DNA from: Azomonas macrocytogenes
GTDB lineage: Bacteria; Pseudomonadota; Gammaproteobacteria; Pseudomonadales; Pseudomonadaceae
DNA: 37,136 nt
NCBI RefSeq assembly: GCF_014191985.1
Contig: NZ_JACHXI010000024.1
Location: forward strand, 1-37,136
Reading direction: 5' to 3'
Part shown: in pieces, positions 1 to 8,851 of the stretch
How positions within the stretch are numbered: the stretch's first letter is position 1
Layout: every line of letters starts with the position of its first letter
Translations under genes and position numbers: made by a program
The notes under the pieces: generated by a model
Database searches by the model: none
What the model was told of the DNA's origin: nothing
The model's input: only the letters and a program-made list of their open reading frames with translations

Positions 1-1
1 C

Positions 2-223
2 CAATACCTGCTCAGCCGTGGCCTGCGTATTCCTGCCGATATAGCAATACTCGGCTACGACAACATGGTAGGCGTTGCCGAGCTGTTCTATCCACTACTG
101 ACCACCGTGCAACTTCCTTATTACGAAATGGGTCGCCAGGCCGCACAACATTTGATCGAAAATCGGAATGAACCCTTTATTCACAGGATCAATTGTCCCA
201 TCGTGGATCGCCAATCTTGGTAA
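2..223 (+). CDS. LacI-family transcriptional regulator, C-terminal fragment (5' end outside window)
   Basis: An open frame enters from the left edge and encodes 73 residues to a TAA. It holds the typical end of a LacI/GalR effector-binding domain: ADIAILGYDN, then a stretch reading LLTTVQLPYYEMGRQAAQHL, then a short tail. In this family that segment belongs to the sugar-binding, periplasmic-binding-protein-like domain, and the N-terminal helix-turn-helix lies outside the window. The next gene on the same strand is glucokinase, and a perfect palindrome with a central CG lies 41 bp after the stop, so control of sugar use is likely. The effector cannot be read from this fragment. Family assignment is firm; target genes are inferred. 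Confidence 0.8.
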   Translation, partial: QYLLSRGLRIPADIAILGYDNMVGVAELFYPLLTTVQLPYYEMGRQAAQHLIENRNEPFIHRINCPIVDRQSW

Positions 224-263
224 TTCAAACCGCCATCTAACGATCTTATTATTATGGTTTTAC

Positions 264-277
264 TGTTAACGTTAACA
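264..277. promoter_or_regulatory. Perfect 14-bp palindrome TGTTAACGTTAACA, candidate LacI-family operator
   Basis: TGTTAACGTTAACA is identical to its reverse complement and has the central CG typical of LacI-family operators. It lies between the LacI-type regulator and the 52-aa ORF/glk pair, in AT-rich DNA suited to a promoter. Binding by the upstream regulator is inferred. Confidence 0.55.
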
Positions 278-456
278 TATATACGCGCTAGGTATTCATC
301 CATTCGCTGAGTGACCTACTTTAGCAGCTACTCTCTCTACAAAGATTTGCCACATAGTTTGCCTTTGTAATTTTTGATTTGGTAGAAAGATCCACAAACA
401 TAGTAGTAATAGCTTGTTATTTCAAGTGTTAATCATAAAAACAAGGAGCTGGAACC

Positions 457-615
457 ATGCTGGTCACTTCAAAATTTTTGAACTTCATCGTTTTTAACAG
501 TATTAATCGAAGCAATAGTTTTATCTATAACACACTCCATACTGGCTTATCGAAGAAACCGAGTGTTTCTTCTGGAGAAGGATTTTGGTATCCACTGCCG
601 GAGGAGCTGAAATGA
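457..615 (+). CDS. Small ORF (52 aa) overlapping the start of glk, function unknown
   Basis: An ATG is preceded eight bases upstream by a strong ribosome-binding site (AAGGAG, 443-448) and opens a 52-codon frame. Its stop shares ATGA with the glucokinase start, an arrangement typical of translational coupling. The product begins MLVTSKFLNF and ends near GFWYPLPEELK, with no membrane segment or motif that I recognise. The DNA is more AT-rich than glk. It may be a genuine small protein, a leader peptide that passes ribosomes to glk, or the fused ends of a deleted sugar gene. The signals that it is translated are good; its function is unknown. Confidence 0.4.
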   Translation: MLVTSKFLNFIVFNSINRSNSFIYNTLHTGLSKKPSVSSGEGFWYPLPEELK

Positions 616-1592
616 AATTGGCATTGGTTGGCGACATCGGGGGCACTAATGCGCGCTTCGCTCTGTGGAACAATGGACAGATAAAGTCAGTGAAAACACT
701 GGCTGCTGCCGATTTTGCCAGTCCGGAGTTGGCGATCGGGCATTACTTATCCTCCCTCGGATTGGCCCCAGACACACTCTCTAACCTGTGTTTGGGCTGT
801 GCTGGTCCAGTGTCGGGCGAGAATTTTCGTTTCACTAACAATCACTGGACCCTGAACCGCACTGCTTTTCGCCAGGCATTGGAGCTGGATAATCTCTTAT
901 TGATTAATGACTTCACCGCTATGGCGCTGGGTATGACACGCTTGCGTGAAAGTGAGCGCATTCAGATTTGTCCTGGCGCGGCGGAATCTGGCAGCCCATC
1001 GCTGGTAATAGGTCCGGGTACGGGTTTGGGTGTCAGTACTCTGCTGCCTGATGACAAAGACCAATGGAGGGTTCTGTCCGGTGAAGGCGGACATGTCGAT
1101 CTACCCATTGGCAGTCTGCGTGAAGCGGCATTATGGCAGCAGCTTTTCGGTGAACTTGGCCATGTGCGGGCCGAAGATATTCTCAGTGGCAGCGGTTTGA
1201 CACGACTCTACCGTTCTATTTGCGCTTTGGATAAGCATGTTCCGCAATTGAGCACACCTGCCGAGATCAGCGCTGCAGCTCTGGCCGGAGACCCAGTTGC
1301 AGAGGAGGTTCTGAGTTTATTCTGCATCTGGCTCGGGCGCGTTACAGGCAATAATGTATTGACCATGGGGACTCGCGGGGGCGTGTATATCGTCGGTGGT
1401 GTAATTCCGCGCTTTGCAACCTTTTTCCAATCTAGTGGCTTCGCTGACAGCCTGTGCAGCAAGGGCAGCATGAGTCATTACCTCAAAGGTGTGCCAGTCT
1501 GGCTGGTAACAGCCGAATATCCGGGCTTGGAAGGCGCCGGCGTTGCCTTGCAGCAAATGCTGGAATCTGCCAGCAATTTTCCTGGCAGATAA
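612..1592 (+). CDS. glk: Glucokinase (ROK-independent, E. coli Glk type)
   Basis: The 326-aa product phosphorylates glucose with ATP to glucose 6-phosphate in the cytoplasm, feeding the Entner-Doudoroff or pentose phosphate pathways. Visible family marks are the phosphate-binding LVGDIGGTNARF near the N-terminus, the LINDFTAMALG segment with the catalytic Asp, the second nucleotide loop GPGTGLGVS, EGGHVDLP, and GGVYIVGGVIPRF near the end. Length matches E. coli Glk (about 320 aa). The start at 612 is chosen because GGAGG lies just upstream and MKLALVGDIGG aligns with the family; the longer frame from 585 adds residues the family lacks. It is probably co-transcribed with the 52-aa ORF and may be controlled by the palindrome at 264-277. 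Confidence 0.93.
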   Translation: MKLALVGDIGGTNARFALWNNGQIKSVKTLAAADFASPELAIGHYLSSLGLAPDTLSNLCLGCAGPVSGENFRFTNNHWTLNRTAFRQALELDNLLLINDFTAMALGMTRLRESERIQICPGAAESGSPSLVIGPGTGLGVSTLLPDDKDQWRVLSGEGGHVDLPIGSLREAALWQQLFGELGHVRAEDILSGSGLTRLYRSICALDKHVPQLSTPAEISAAALAGDPVAEEVLSLFCIWLGRVTGNNVLTMGTRGGVYIVGGVIPRFATFFQSSGFADSLCSKGSMSHYLKGVPVWLVTAEYPGLEGAGVALQQMLESASNFPGR

Positions 1593-1771
1593 ACTGCGCA
1601 CAAGCGAGGTGGTCCTCTTGGCTTCCATTTGGTTCGATCCAGGCTTCTAAAAAAGTTGGCCAAGATCGAGGATCTTGATTGAATCGTACTCCCAGCGTTC
1701 AACCTAGCTCATCCTGCAACAACCGAGGCAAGCATTCAGGTTGAACGTTTTCTCTTGAATTCGATACTTAT
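1593..1771. other. Intergenic stretch with a 7-bp hairpin
   Basis: No gene is seen between glk and the PLD-like gene. The only structure noted is CAAGATC-GAG-GATCTTG at 1661-1677. It has no adjacent T-run on the plus strand. On the minus strand a T-rich stretch begins about six bases after the stem, so it is at best a weak terminator for the converging gene. Confidence 0.3.
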
Positions 1772-2504
1772 CTAAACACCCGTTTCCAATTGAAGATTCG
1801 CGAGCCACAGGAAATAAAACCCACTGGCACCTTTGCGAAACTCACCCCCCACCTCTTTGCCTTTGTCCGTCAAGTAAAGAAGTTGGCCTTTGAGCTCAAG
1901 CAAGCCTGCAGCAACCAAACGCTCTGTCAGTTCGGCAGTTTTGATACCCCATGCAGCTGCAAACTTTGCAGTGGTGAGTTTTGCCATCTGGCCAGGTGTA
2001 GAGGAAAGATCGGACGGTTGGTCATCGTGAGCTTGGGAGGGGCTATCATCTCTTGCTACTTTTTCCATGGCGATTCTTACCTCATCGCTTACCCGAATAA
2101 GGCGTTGCGCCTCTTCGTATGCTTCACGATAGGTTTCACCATCCGATTCACGCGATAGGAATACTCCCATTTCGTTGTTATTTACTTGAGAGAACTCATA
2201 AAGATTCATGACTGCTAATAATGCAGGCTTCTTCGTTTAAATAGCATTTTGCATGTAAATTCTTGCAGAAACTGGTACGAATGAACGTCAGGTTTTTTAG
2301 CCAATTAATCTCGTCTGGATGCAGTTCGCTTTTGCCATAGACAATTCTGACATCAATTTTCAGCCGATTTTTATCTTCGAGAAGTTCTCGAATGCGGTCG
2401 TTAAGTTTTAAAAATGGGCTAATCAGAATCAACTGCTCGCGAGCACCTTTGATCAATTCCTCAAGAAAATAATTAGTCGCGCTGGTATTTAAAAATTTCG
2501 CCAT
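1772..2504 (-). pseudogene. Phospholipase D-like nuclease family protein, split by a +1 frameshift
   Basis: Two abutting minus-strand frames together make one protein of about 243 aa. The first (from ATG 2504) reads MAKFLNTSATNYFLEELIKG and runs through one PLD-type site, HAKCYLNEEACIIS, then terminates out of frame. The second resumes at 2209 with MNLYEFSQVNNNEMGVFLS, the expected continuation of this family. Removing one C near 2208-2211 restores a continuous frame. The C-terminal half has a helix-turn-helix-like segment (KLTTAKFAAAWGIKTAELTERL). The family is a single-site PLD-superfamily, probable phosphodiesterase. The break may be true decay or a one-base sequencing error. An ATG at 2564 is possible but would add a non-conserved N-terminus. 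Confidence 0.7.
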
Positions 2505-2564
2505 TGTACTGCTATCCAGTATTGAGATTAACGTACAGGATAATGGCACTTTACCAAAAGCCAA

Positions 2565-2875
2565 ACATGGCTCATTACGTCATGTGATCCCTGTGATCAA
2601 CTATATGTGGTCGGGCTTGTCCACTGGGCCAATCTGGATGATGGCCATCAGATCGAGAATCCGCGCTGGTTGCGCGAAGCGCTGCCGCGTCTGGCTGAGC
2701 TTCAGCGGTAATCGTACGTTAATCTTTCTGCAACTGACTGTTGACGAATCACATGTTCCCTTTCAGGAAAGCGGCATTATTGCTGTTGAAAGGGGCGATC
2801 AGCGGACTGAGTCTATCCTGTGAAGACAGAAGGCATGTGGCTGCTCTCAAATTCTTTACTAAATATATGGATAGT
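2565..2875. other. Intergenic stretch, possible fragment of a decayed gene
   Basis: No convincing gene. One plus-strand frame at 2607-2711 encodes a protein-like stretch (VVGLVHWANLDDGHQ, then ENPRWLREALPRLAELQR) ending in TAA, with no start or ribosome-binding site. It looks like the C-terminal remnant of a lost gene that I do not recognise. The rest is the upstream region of the ars operon. Confidence 0.35.
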
Positions 2876-2906
2876 CGTATATTCATAAATACGTATATTA
2901 TTTGAG
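2866..2906 (+). promoter_or_regulatory. Candidate ars promoter/ArsR operator
   Basis: An AT-rich block just before the first ars gene contains the inverted repeat CGTAT (2876-2880) and ATACG (2889-2893) around ATTCATAA, embedded in alternating TATA-rich sequence. ArsR dimers usually bind such interrupted AT-rich palindromes overlapping the promoter. The ribosome-binding site GAGG follows at 2903-2906. Assignment to ArsR is inferred from position. Confidence 0.4.
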
Positions 2907-2914
2907 GCTCCGCC

Positions 2915-3328
2915 ATGAGCGATAAGACTCGCGTGCTCTTCGTCTGCGTTGCCAACGCGGCCCGCTCCCAGTTAGCTGAGGCGCTGCTGCGTCATACCGA
3001 TCCCGAGCACTTCGAAGCGTTCAGTGCCGGTACAGCGCCGAGCGCAATCGATCCGAACACCTATGAGGTATTACAGCACCTCGGAGTCAGCACGGAAGGG
3101 TTGCGCAGTAAAGCGATCGATGAGTTTGCCGGGGAGCGGTTCGAATACGTCATTACCCTGTGCGATAAGTCGGCATCGGAATGTCATGCACTTCCTGGGG
3201 CTGGTGAAGTTATGGCTTGGGATTTCGAAGACCCGGTGACCAGCGATAGACCCAATGCATTTCGCCACACCCTTCACGAGATCCACGAACGCATCAAGTT
3301 GTTCGTTTTGGCGAAAACCAGACGCTGA
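2915..3328 (+). CDS. arsC: Arsenate reductase-like low-molecular-weight phosphatase (thioredoxin-type ArsC family)
   Basis: The 137-aa product has the LMW-phosphatase fold signature near the N-terminus, VLFVCVANAARSQ (nucleophile Cys11, Arg17). It also has two further cysteines in LCDKSASEC (Cys83, Cys90) that would form the relay disulfide of thioredoxin-linked arsenate reductases, and WDFEDP with the likely general-acid Asp106. In that family arsenate is reduced to arsenite in the cytoplasm. It is the first gene of the ars operon and sits directly upstream of arsR, eight bases before its start. It retains the full catalytic set, unlike the second arsC at 3738, so it is the better candidate for the working reductase here. 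Confidence 0.85.
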   Translation: MSDKTRVLFVCVANAARSQLAEALLRHTDPEHFEAFSAGTAPSAIDPNTYEVLQHLGVSTEGLRSKAIDEFAGERFEYVITLCDKSASECHALPGAGEVMAWDFEDPVTSDRPNAFRHTLHEIHERIKLFVLAKTRR

Positions 3329-3335
3329 GGCCGAC

Positions 3336-3692
3336 ATGACTGACCACCTGACCCTCCCCATCGTATTCAAATGTCTGGCTGATGAAACCCGTATTCGCCT
3401 GATACTGCTCATCACTCGCGAGGAAGAACTCTGCGTTTGCGAGCTGACCTGTGCGCTGGATGAAAGCCAGCCGAAGATTTCCCGGCACCTGGCGCAACTG
3501 CGCACCTGCGGATTACTGGAGGATCGCCGCCAAGGACAGTGGGTGTACTACCGCTTGCACCCCAAGCTGCCGGATTGGGTTACCAAGGTTTTGCAGACCG
3601 TGCTGGACACCAATAAGCACTGGCTCAGCCCTGATTTGAAACGCCTCGAAAGCATGGGTGACCGCCCTGAGCGGGCGGCTATCTGCTGTTGA
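3336..3692 (+). CDS. arsR: ArsR-family arsenite-responsive repressor
   Basis: The 118-aa winged-helix protein has the classic arsenic-sensing site ELCVCEL followed by the recognition-helix segment ESQPKISRHLAQLRTCGLL and the wing GQWVYYRL. In ArsR proteins arsenite or antimonite binding to these cysteines releases the repressor from the operon promoter. The start ATG 3336 has GAGG five bases upstream and gives the usual family length; the frame open from 3255 overlaps the upstream gene and is not conserved. An extra CC pair ends the protein. Its being second in the operon implies autoregulation. Confidence 0.93.
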   Translation: MTDHLTLPIVFKCLADETRIRLILLITREEELCVCELTCALDESQPKISRHLAQLRTCGLLEDRRQGQWVYYRLHPKLPDWVTKVLQTVLDTNKHWLSPDLKRLESMGDRPERAAICC

Positions 3693-3737
3693 CCTCAAGA
3701 CCATCCGGGCCGCCTTCGGTCCCAACGAGACAATCCG

Positions 3738-4139
3738 ATGAAAGTTCTATTTCTCTGCACCGCCAACAGCTGCCGCAGCATCCTCTGCGAGGCTGTGTTC
3801 AATCATCTGGCTCCGCCAGGAAGGCGGGCTTACAGCGCCGGCAGTCAGCCTAAAGGAGAAGTGCACCCGCAGAGCCTGAAGGCACTGGAGAAGGCTGGAA
3901 TTTCCACCGAAGGTCTGTACAGCAAGTCCAGCGATGCTCATACAGTTTTAAATCCGAACTTTGTTATTAGCGTGTGCGACAAGGCTGCCGGCGAGGCCTG
4001 CCCAGTGTTCTTCGGGACGGCGATCAAGGTCACCCTGAAGCAGATTCAAACCCGTATCCAAGCTTTCTTGGCATTTCCCTTCGATCAGTTGAGTGCGGAA
4101 CAACTCAAGACGGAGCTGGCCCTGATCGGCACGCTCTGA
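3738..4139 (+). CDS. arsC: Arsenate reductase ArsC (thioredoxin type) with internal deletion of the acid loop
   Basis: The N-terminus is a textbook Ars[20 protein letters not shown] (Cys7, Arg13), followed by [20 protein letters not shown] and the redox pair in [15 protein letters not shown] (Cys80, Cys88). Relatives of this type are about 155 aa; this one is 133 aa. After FFGTAIK the protein jumps straight to [16 protein letters not shown], missing about 25 residues that in relatives contain the WGxxDP loop with the general-acid Asp. The deletion keeps the frame. Activity is therefore doubtful, though the three cysteines remain. It sits between arsR and the ACR3 pump in a same-strand operon, 45 bp after arsR. 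Confidence 0.85.
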   Translation: MKVLFLCTANSCRSILCEAVFNHLAPPGRRAYSAGSQPKGEVHPQSLKALEKAGISTEGLYSKSSDAHTVLNPNFVISVCDKAAGEACPVFFGTAIKVTLKQIQTRIQAFLAFPFDQLSAEQLKTELALIGTL

Positions 4140-4156
4140 CAACAGGAGGTATGACG

Positions 4157-5218
4157 ATGAGCAAAAGCCGTCTTTCCTTTCTGGATCGTTACCTGACGAT
4201 CTGGATTTTTCTGGCCATGGCGCTGGGCGTCGGCCTGGGCAGCCTGTTCGAAGGCCTGCCGGGCTGGCTGAACAGCCTGTCCGTGGGCTCGACCAATATT
4301 CCCATTGCCATCGGCCTGATCGTGATGATGTACCCGCCACTGGCCAAGGTGAAATACGAAGAGTTGCATCAAGTCTTTTCCGATAAGCGCCTTCTGGCCT
4401 TGTCGCTGATCCAAAACTGGGTAATCGGTCCGCTGCTGATGTTCGTGTTGGCTATTGTTTTTCTTGCGGACAAACCGGAATACATGACTGGCCTGATCTT
4501 GATCGGCCTGGCACGCTGTATCGCTATGGTGCTGGTGTGGAATCAGATCGCCGGGGGTAATAACCAGTATGTCGCGGGTCTGGTGGCCTTCAACAGTATC
4601 TTTCAAATCCTGTTTTTCAGCGTGTACGCCTGGATCTTCCTCGGCCTGCTGCCGCCATTATTCGGCCTTGAAGGCAGTGTGATCAAGACTAGCTTCCTCG
4701 ACATCGCCGGGTCGGTACTGATCTACCTGGGCATCCCATTCCTGGCTGGATTCCTGACGCGCAAGTTGCTAATTGCCCGCAAAGGTGAAGCTTGGTATCA
4801 GGAGCATTTTATTCCGAAGATCAGTCCGCTGACCTTGATTGCATTGCTGTTGACCATCGTCGCGATGTTTAGCCTCAAGGGCGACATGGTGCTACAACTA
4901 CCGTTCGATGTTCTACGCATCGCTATCCCGCTGAGCATTTATTTCGTGCTGATGTTCTTTGTCAGCTTCTGGATGGGCAAGTTTCTCGAGGCAGACTATC
5001 CGCGCATCACTGCACTGGCATTCACGGCTGCCAGCAACAATTTCGAACTGGCCATTGCCGTGGCCATCGCGACCTTCGGCTTGGCTTCACCGGTGGCCTT
5101 TGCGACCGTCATCGGTCCGCTGGTGGAAGTTCCCGTACTGATTTCCCTGGTCAGCGTGGCCTTCTGGCTCAAACGCCGTTGGTTCGATCAGCACGAAAGC
5201 ACTCTCGCACAGGAGTAA
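4157..5218 (+). CDS. arsB: ACR3-family arsenite efflux permease
   Basis: The 353-aa inner-membrane protein with about ten hydrophobic segments belongs to the ACR3 arsenite exporters (often labelled arsB in databases, but not homologous to E. coli ArsB). Diagnostic parts are [18 protein letters not shown], holding the conserved Cys used for arsenite transport, and [19 protein letters not shown] near the end. Two in-frame ATGs follow AGGAGG (4144-4149). The second, at 4157, has proper spacing and gives [18 protein letters not shown], so it is preferred over 4151. It exports arsenite made by the ArsC proteins using the proton motive force. The stop is two bases before the arsH start. Confidence 0.94.
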   Translation: MSKSRLSFLDRYLTIWIFLAMALGVGLGSLFEGLPGWLNSLSVGSTNIPIAIGLIVMMYPPLAKVKYEELHQVFSDKRLLALSLIQNWVIGPLLMFVLAIVFLADKPEYMTGLILIGLARCIAMVLVWNQIAGGNNQYVAGLVAFNSIFQILFFSVYAWIFLGLLPPLFGLEGSVIKTSFLDIAGSVLIYLGIPFLAGFLTRKLLIARKGEAWYQEHFIPKISPLTLIALLLTIVAMFSLKGDMVLQLPFDVLRIAIPLSIYFVLMFFVSFWMGKFLEADYPRITALAFTAASNNFELAIAVAIATFGLASPVAFATVIGPLVEVPVLISLVSVAFWLKRRWFDQHESTLAQE

Positions 5219-5220
5219 TC

Positions 5221-5937
5221 ATGCTCAACGATCATATCCCCAACCTGGTTAGCGAGCTGGTCGACCTACCGACCTCGGACAAGCTCGGCTTGCCGTCGCA
5301 GTCGGAACACAAGCCACGCATTCTGCTGCTCTACGGCTCCAACCGCGAGCGTTCCTACAGCCGCCTGCTCGTGCGGGAAGCGGCTCGTCTACTCGAGCAC
5401 TTTGGTGCCGAGACGCGCATTTTCGATCCTTCCGGCCTACCGCTACCGGACGATGTACCGGACACCCATCCCAAGGTGCAGGAACTGCTCGATCTGGTGC
5501 TCTGGTCGGAAGGCCAGGTGTGGTGCTCGCCGGAACGGCATGGTGCCATGAGCGCAGTGTTCAAAGCGCAGATCGACTGGATTCCGCTGAGCATGGGCGC
5601 GATCCGTCCGACTCAGGGCAAGACCCTGGCGCTGATGCAAGTGTGCGGTGGTTCGCAGTCGTTCAATGCAGTGAACCAGATGCGTGTGCTCGGTCGTTGG
5701 ATGCGCATGTTCGCTATCCCCAACCAATCCTCGGTGGCCAAGGCCTTTCTGGAATTTGACGAGGTTGGACGCATGAAACCCTCGGCCTATTACGACCGGG
5801 TGGTGGACGTGATGGAGGAACTGGTCAAGTTCACCCTGTTGCTGCGCGACCGGTCCGACTATCTGGTCGACCGTTACTCCGAACGTAAAGAGTCGGCCGA
5901 AGAATTGTCTCGTCGCGTCAATCAGCGCGCTATTTGA
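5221..5937 (+). CDS. arsH: ArsH organoarsenical oxidase, NADPH-dependent FMN reductase family
   Basis: The 238-aa flavodoxin-like protein has the FMN-binding [12 protein letters not shown] loop after a beta strand (ILLLYGSN), then [18 protein letters not shown] and [19 protein letters not shown], all hallmarks of ArsH. Known members oxidise trivalent methylarsenicals and aromatic arsenicals to less toxic pentavalent forms with NADPH. The ATG at 5221 follows AGGAG and aligns with the family; the frame open upstream overlaps the pump gene. Placement directly after ACR3 is the common order in Pseudomonas-type ars operons. Confidence 0.93.
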   Translation: MLNDHIPNLVSELVDLPTSDKLGLPSQSEHKPRILLLYGSNRERSYSRLLVREAARLLEHFGAETRIFDPSGLPLPDDVPDTHPKVQELLDLVLWSEGQVWCSPERHGAMSAVFKAQIDWIPLSMGAIRPTQGKTLALMQVCGGSQSFNAVNQMRVLGRWMRMFAIPNQSSVAKAFLEFDEVGRMKPSAYYDRVVDVMEELVKFTLLLRDRSDYLVDRYSERKESAEELSRRVNQRAI

Positions 5938-5964
5938 AATCCGGAAACGCAAGGAGCACGCATC

Positions 5965-6462
5965 GTGCCGCACCCCTATGACATTCTCGACGTACCCGGC
6001 CGCTCGGGCCGCCTGATTTTCACCCCCTGCCCAGGACTCAAGGACACCAGCCTCGACAGTGCTCTGGATACCCTGCAGGCAGCCGGTGCCGAAGCGCTGA
6101 TCACGCTGATGCCGCAGGAGGAGTTAAACCAGAACCAGATCGTCGACTTACCGGAACGTTGTGCCCACCGCAATCTGGAATGGTTCCACTTGCCGGTGGC
6201 CGATGAGCAGGAACCGGAAGCGGCCTTCGACGCCGCCTGGGCGGCAGCATGGCCACGTATCCACCAGCTACTCGACGAAGGACGCAGCCCGGCCATCCAT
6301 TGCAAGGGGGGCTCCGGGCGTACCGGTTTGATCGCTGCGCGCATCCTGATCACGTGCGGCGTGCCACCCGCCGAGGCCATTGCGCAAGTGCAAGCGCTGC
6401 GGCCTCGATCCATCCAGAACTCAGTCCACATGGCCTGGATTGGACAATTCGACGTCAAATGA
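5965..6462 (+). CDS. Dual-specificity/tyrosine phosphatase-like protein of the ars operon
   Basis: This 165-aa protein begins at GTG 5965, with AAGGAG nine bases upstream. It carries the cysteine-phosphatase signature [10 protein letters not shown] (Cys113, Arg119) and an upstream Asp (about residue 80, LPVADEQEP) in the place of the general acid. The closest general type is the CDKN3/KAP-like dual-specificity phosphatase group, which recurs in ars operons beside GAPDH and arsJ. Its substrate is not known to me; arsenate resembles phosphate, so a role in handling arsenylated or phosphorylated intermediates is possible but speculative. It lies between arsH and gapdh on the same strand with short gaps. 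Confidence 0.82.
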   Translation: MPHPYDILDVPGRSGRLIFTPCPGLKDTSLDSALDTLQAAGAEALITLMPQEELNQNQIVDLPERCAHRNLEWFHLPVADEQEPEAAFDAAWAAAWPRIHQLLDEGRSPAIHCKGGSGRTGLIAARILITCGVPPAEAIAQVQALRPRSIQNSVHMAWIGQFDVK

Positions 6463-6488
6463 CCCCAATCAATTTTGGAAACGACACC

Positions 6489-7493
6489 ATGACCATCAAA
6501 GTGGGCATCAATGGCTTTGGCCGTATCGGACGCCTAGCCCTGCGCGCCGCCTGGGGCTGGCCAGAACTGGAGTTCGTGCAGATCAACGATCCGGCAGGCG
6601 ATGCGGCGACCCATGCCCATCTGCTTAACTTCGACTCGGTGCATGGCCGCTGGCAGCACGAAGCCAACGCTGACGGTGACGGTGTGGTAATCGACGGCAA
6701 GCGCATTCGGGTCACCACCAACCGAGCTATCGCCGACACCGACTGGTCGGGCTGTGATGTGGTGATCGAGGCCAGTGGCAAGATGACCAAGGTTGCCCTG
6801 CTGCAAGCTTATCTGGGGCTTGGCGTGAAGCGCGTAGTGGTCAGTGCACCGGTCAAGGAGCCAGGTGTGCTCAACGTGGTGATGGGAGTGAACGATTGGC
6901 GCTTCAACCCCGCAGAGCATCGCATCGTCACTGCTGCCTCCTGCACCACTAACTGTCTGGCGCCGTTGGTCAAGGTGATCCACGAGAATCTGGGTATTCG
7001 TCACGGTGCAATTACCACTATCCACGATCTGACCAATACCCAGAGCATTCTCGACCAGCCACACAAGGACCTACGGCGCGCCCGCGCCTCGGGGATGAGT
7101 CTGATCCCCACTACCACCGGTTCAGCCACAGCTATCGCCGAAATCTTTCCAGAATTGCGCGGTCGCCTGAACGGCCACGCCGTGCGAGTGCCACTGGCTA
7201 ACGCTTCGCTGACCGATTGCGTATTCGAAGTAAAGCGTGCCACTAGCGTGGAGGAGGTCAACCAACTCCTTAAGGAAGCTGCTGCCGGTGAACTCAAGGG
7301 CATTCTCGGCTATGAAGAGCGGCCGTTGGTATCCGTCGATTACCGTACCGATCCACGTTCGTCCATCGTCGATGCACTGTCGACTATGGTAGTCAACGGC
7401 ACTCAGGTGAAGCTTTATGCCTGGTACGACAACGAATGGGGTTATGCCAACCGTGCCGTGGAACTGGCGCGATTGGTCGGTTTGGCCAACTGA
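6489..7493 (+). CDS. gapdh: Glyceraldehyde-3-phosphate dehydrogenase of the arsenate-efflux route
   Basis: The 334-aa enzyme has the NAD-binding start [17 protein letters not shown], the catalytic motif SCTTNCLAP (Cys152), and the DNEWGYANR end characteristic of GAPDH. In ars operons the dedicated GAPDH uses arsenate in place of phosphate to make 1-arseno-3-phosphoglycerate, which the adjacent ArsJ exports. Its place immediately before arsJ supports that role rather than central glycolysis. An ATG at 6459, overlapping the previous stop, would add ten residues not typical of the family; ATG 6489 starts at the conserved first strand and is preferred. Confidence 0.94.
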   Translation: MTIKVGINGFGRIGRLALRAAWGWPELEFVQINDPAGDAATHAHLLNFDSVHGRWQHEANADGDGVVIDGKRIRVTTNRAIADTDWSGCDVVIEASGKMTKVALLQAYLGLGVKRVVVSAPVKEPGVLNVVMGVNDWRFNPAEHRIVTAASCTTNCLAPLVKVIHENLGIRHGAITTIHDLTNTQSILDQPHKDLRRARASGMSLIPTTTGSATAIAEIFPELRGRLNGHAVRVPLANASLTDCVFEVKRATSVEEVNQLLKEAAAGELKGILGYEERPLVSVDYRTDPRSSIVDALSTMVVNGTQVKLYAWYDNEWGYANRAVELARLVGLAN

Positions 7494-7512
7494 CGTGCAA
7501 GCAGGAGCTGAT

Positions 7513-8736
7513 ATGCACATGCTGTCGAAACTTGCCCCGGAGATCCGCCAGTACCTGCTGGTTACCGGCAATTATTGGGCCTTCACGCTCACCGACGGTG
7601 CTTTGCGCATGCTGGTGGTGCTGCACTTCCATGAGCTTGGCTACAGCCCATTGGAAATTGCTCTGCTGTTCGTCTTCTACGAATTTTTCGGCGTGGTCAC
7701 TAATCTGGTCGGCGGTTGGCTGGGGGCGCACCTGGGTCTCAATCGCACCATGAACATTGGCCTAGGCTTGCAGGTGGTCGCGCTATTAATGCTTACCGTA
7801 CCGGCAACGATGCTCACCGTGCCTTGGGTGATGGCGGCGCAGGCACTGTCCGGCATTGCCAAGGATCTTAACAAGATGAGCGCTAAGAGCTCGATCAAGC
7901 TCCTGGTCACGGATGGGCAACAGGGTACGCTCTATAAATGGGTAGCCGTGTTGACCGGCTCGAAAAATGCCCTCAAGGGGGTAGGCTTCTTTTTGGGTGG
8001 CGCACTGCTCGCCTGGCTGGGTTTTACCGGCGCGGTACTGGCTATGGCAGCGGTATTGGCAGTGATCTGGCTGGCCAGTCTGGCGCTCCTGAAAAAGGAT
8101 TTGGGTAAGGCCAAGAGCAAGCCGAAATTCCGTGAAATCTGGTCGAAGAGTCGAGCCATTAATGTTCTCTCTGCCGCTCGGTTGTTTCTCTTCGGGGCAC
8201 GCGATGTGTGGTTCGTGGTGGCGCTACCGGTGTATCTGACCAGCCAGTTTGGTTGGGACTTCTGGCAGGTTGGCGGCTTTCTGGCCCTGTGGGTGATTGG
8301 CTACGGCATCGTCCAGTCGTTCGCTCCGTATCTCACCGGCAAGCGGCGTGGCCAGGTGCCGGATGGCCGCGCGGCCTTCGGCTGGGCGCTGTCGCTGGCC
8401 TGGCTGCCGGCGGCCATCGCCATGGGCCTGGGCACCACGGAAGTGTCTGCCCAGACGGTGCTGATCGGCGGACTGCTGCTGTTCGGCGCGCTGTTCGCCG
8501 TCAATTCCTCGCTGCACAGCTACCTGATAGTCAGTTACGCGAAAGAAGACGGCGTGTCGCTGGATGTAGGCTTCTACTACATGTCCAATGCACTAGGCCG
8601 CTTGATCGGTACGTTGCTCTCGGGGTGGGTGTTCCAGGCGTATGGCTTGGAAGCCTGCCTGTGGGTATCCAGCACCTTTGTCTTGCTGGCCGCGCTGATT
8701 TCCGTCGCCTTACCCAGACACGCCGAGACGACGTGA
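7513..8736 (+). CDS. arsJ: ArsJ organoarsenical (1-arseno-3-phosphoglycerate) efflux MFS transporter
   Basis: The 407-aa major-facilitator protein has about 11-12 hydrophobic segments and begins MHMLSKLAPEIRQYLLVTGN after a GGAG site. Recognisable ArsJ stretches include ALSGIAKDLNKMSAKSSIKL and YKWVAVLTGSKNALKGVGFF. ArsJ exports 1-arseno-3-phosphoglycerate made by the partner GAPDH; outside it breaks down to arsenate, so arsenate leaves the cell without being reduced. It is the last gene of the operon and is followed by a convergent gene. No clear terminator was seen in the 115 bp between them. Confidence 0.92.
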   Translation: MHMLSKLAPEIRQYLLVTGNYWAFTLTDGALRMLVVLHFHELGYSPLEIALLFVFYEFFGVVTNLVGGWLGAHLGLNRTMNIGLGLQVVALLMLTVPATMLTVPWVMAAQALSGIAKDLNKMSAKSSIKLLVTDGQQGTLYKWVAVLTGSKNALKGVGFFLGGALLAWLGFTGAVLAMAAVLAVIWLASLALLKKDLGKAKSKPKFREIWSKSRAINVLSAARLFLFGARDVWFVVALPVYLTSQFGWDFWQVGGFLALWVIGYGIVQSFAPYLTGKRRGQVPDGRAAFGWALSLAWLPAAIAMGLGTTEVSAQTVLIGGLLLFGALFAVNSSLHSYLIVSYAKEDGVSLDVGFYYMSNALGRLIGTLLSGWVFQAYGLEACLWVSSTFVLLAALISVALPRHAETT

Positions 8737-8851
8737 GCCAGCAGGTATCTATGTCAACTTAAAATATGCCTCCGTTGCCACTGCCTATCGGCCGGGGGCT
8801 CTTATCTTATCGTTCAGGTAGCTTCTCGAGTGTTGCTGAACACGATTGTAT

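Noticed and set aside
2584..2823. 79-codon plus-strand ORF
   Set aside because: A different frame of the same DNA looks more protein-like, and this frame has low-complexity, non-conserved composition without a good ribosome-binding site.
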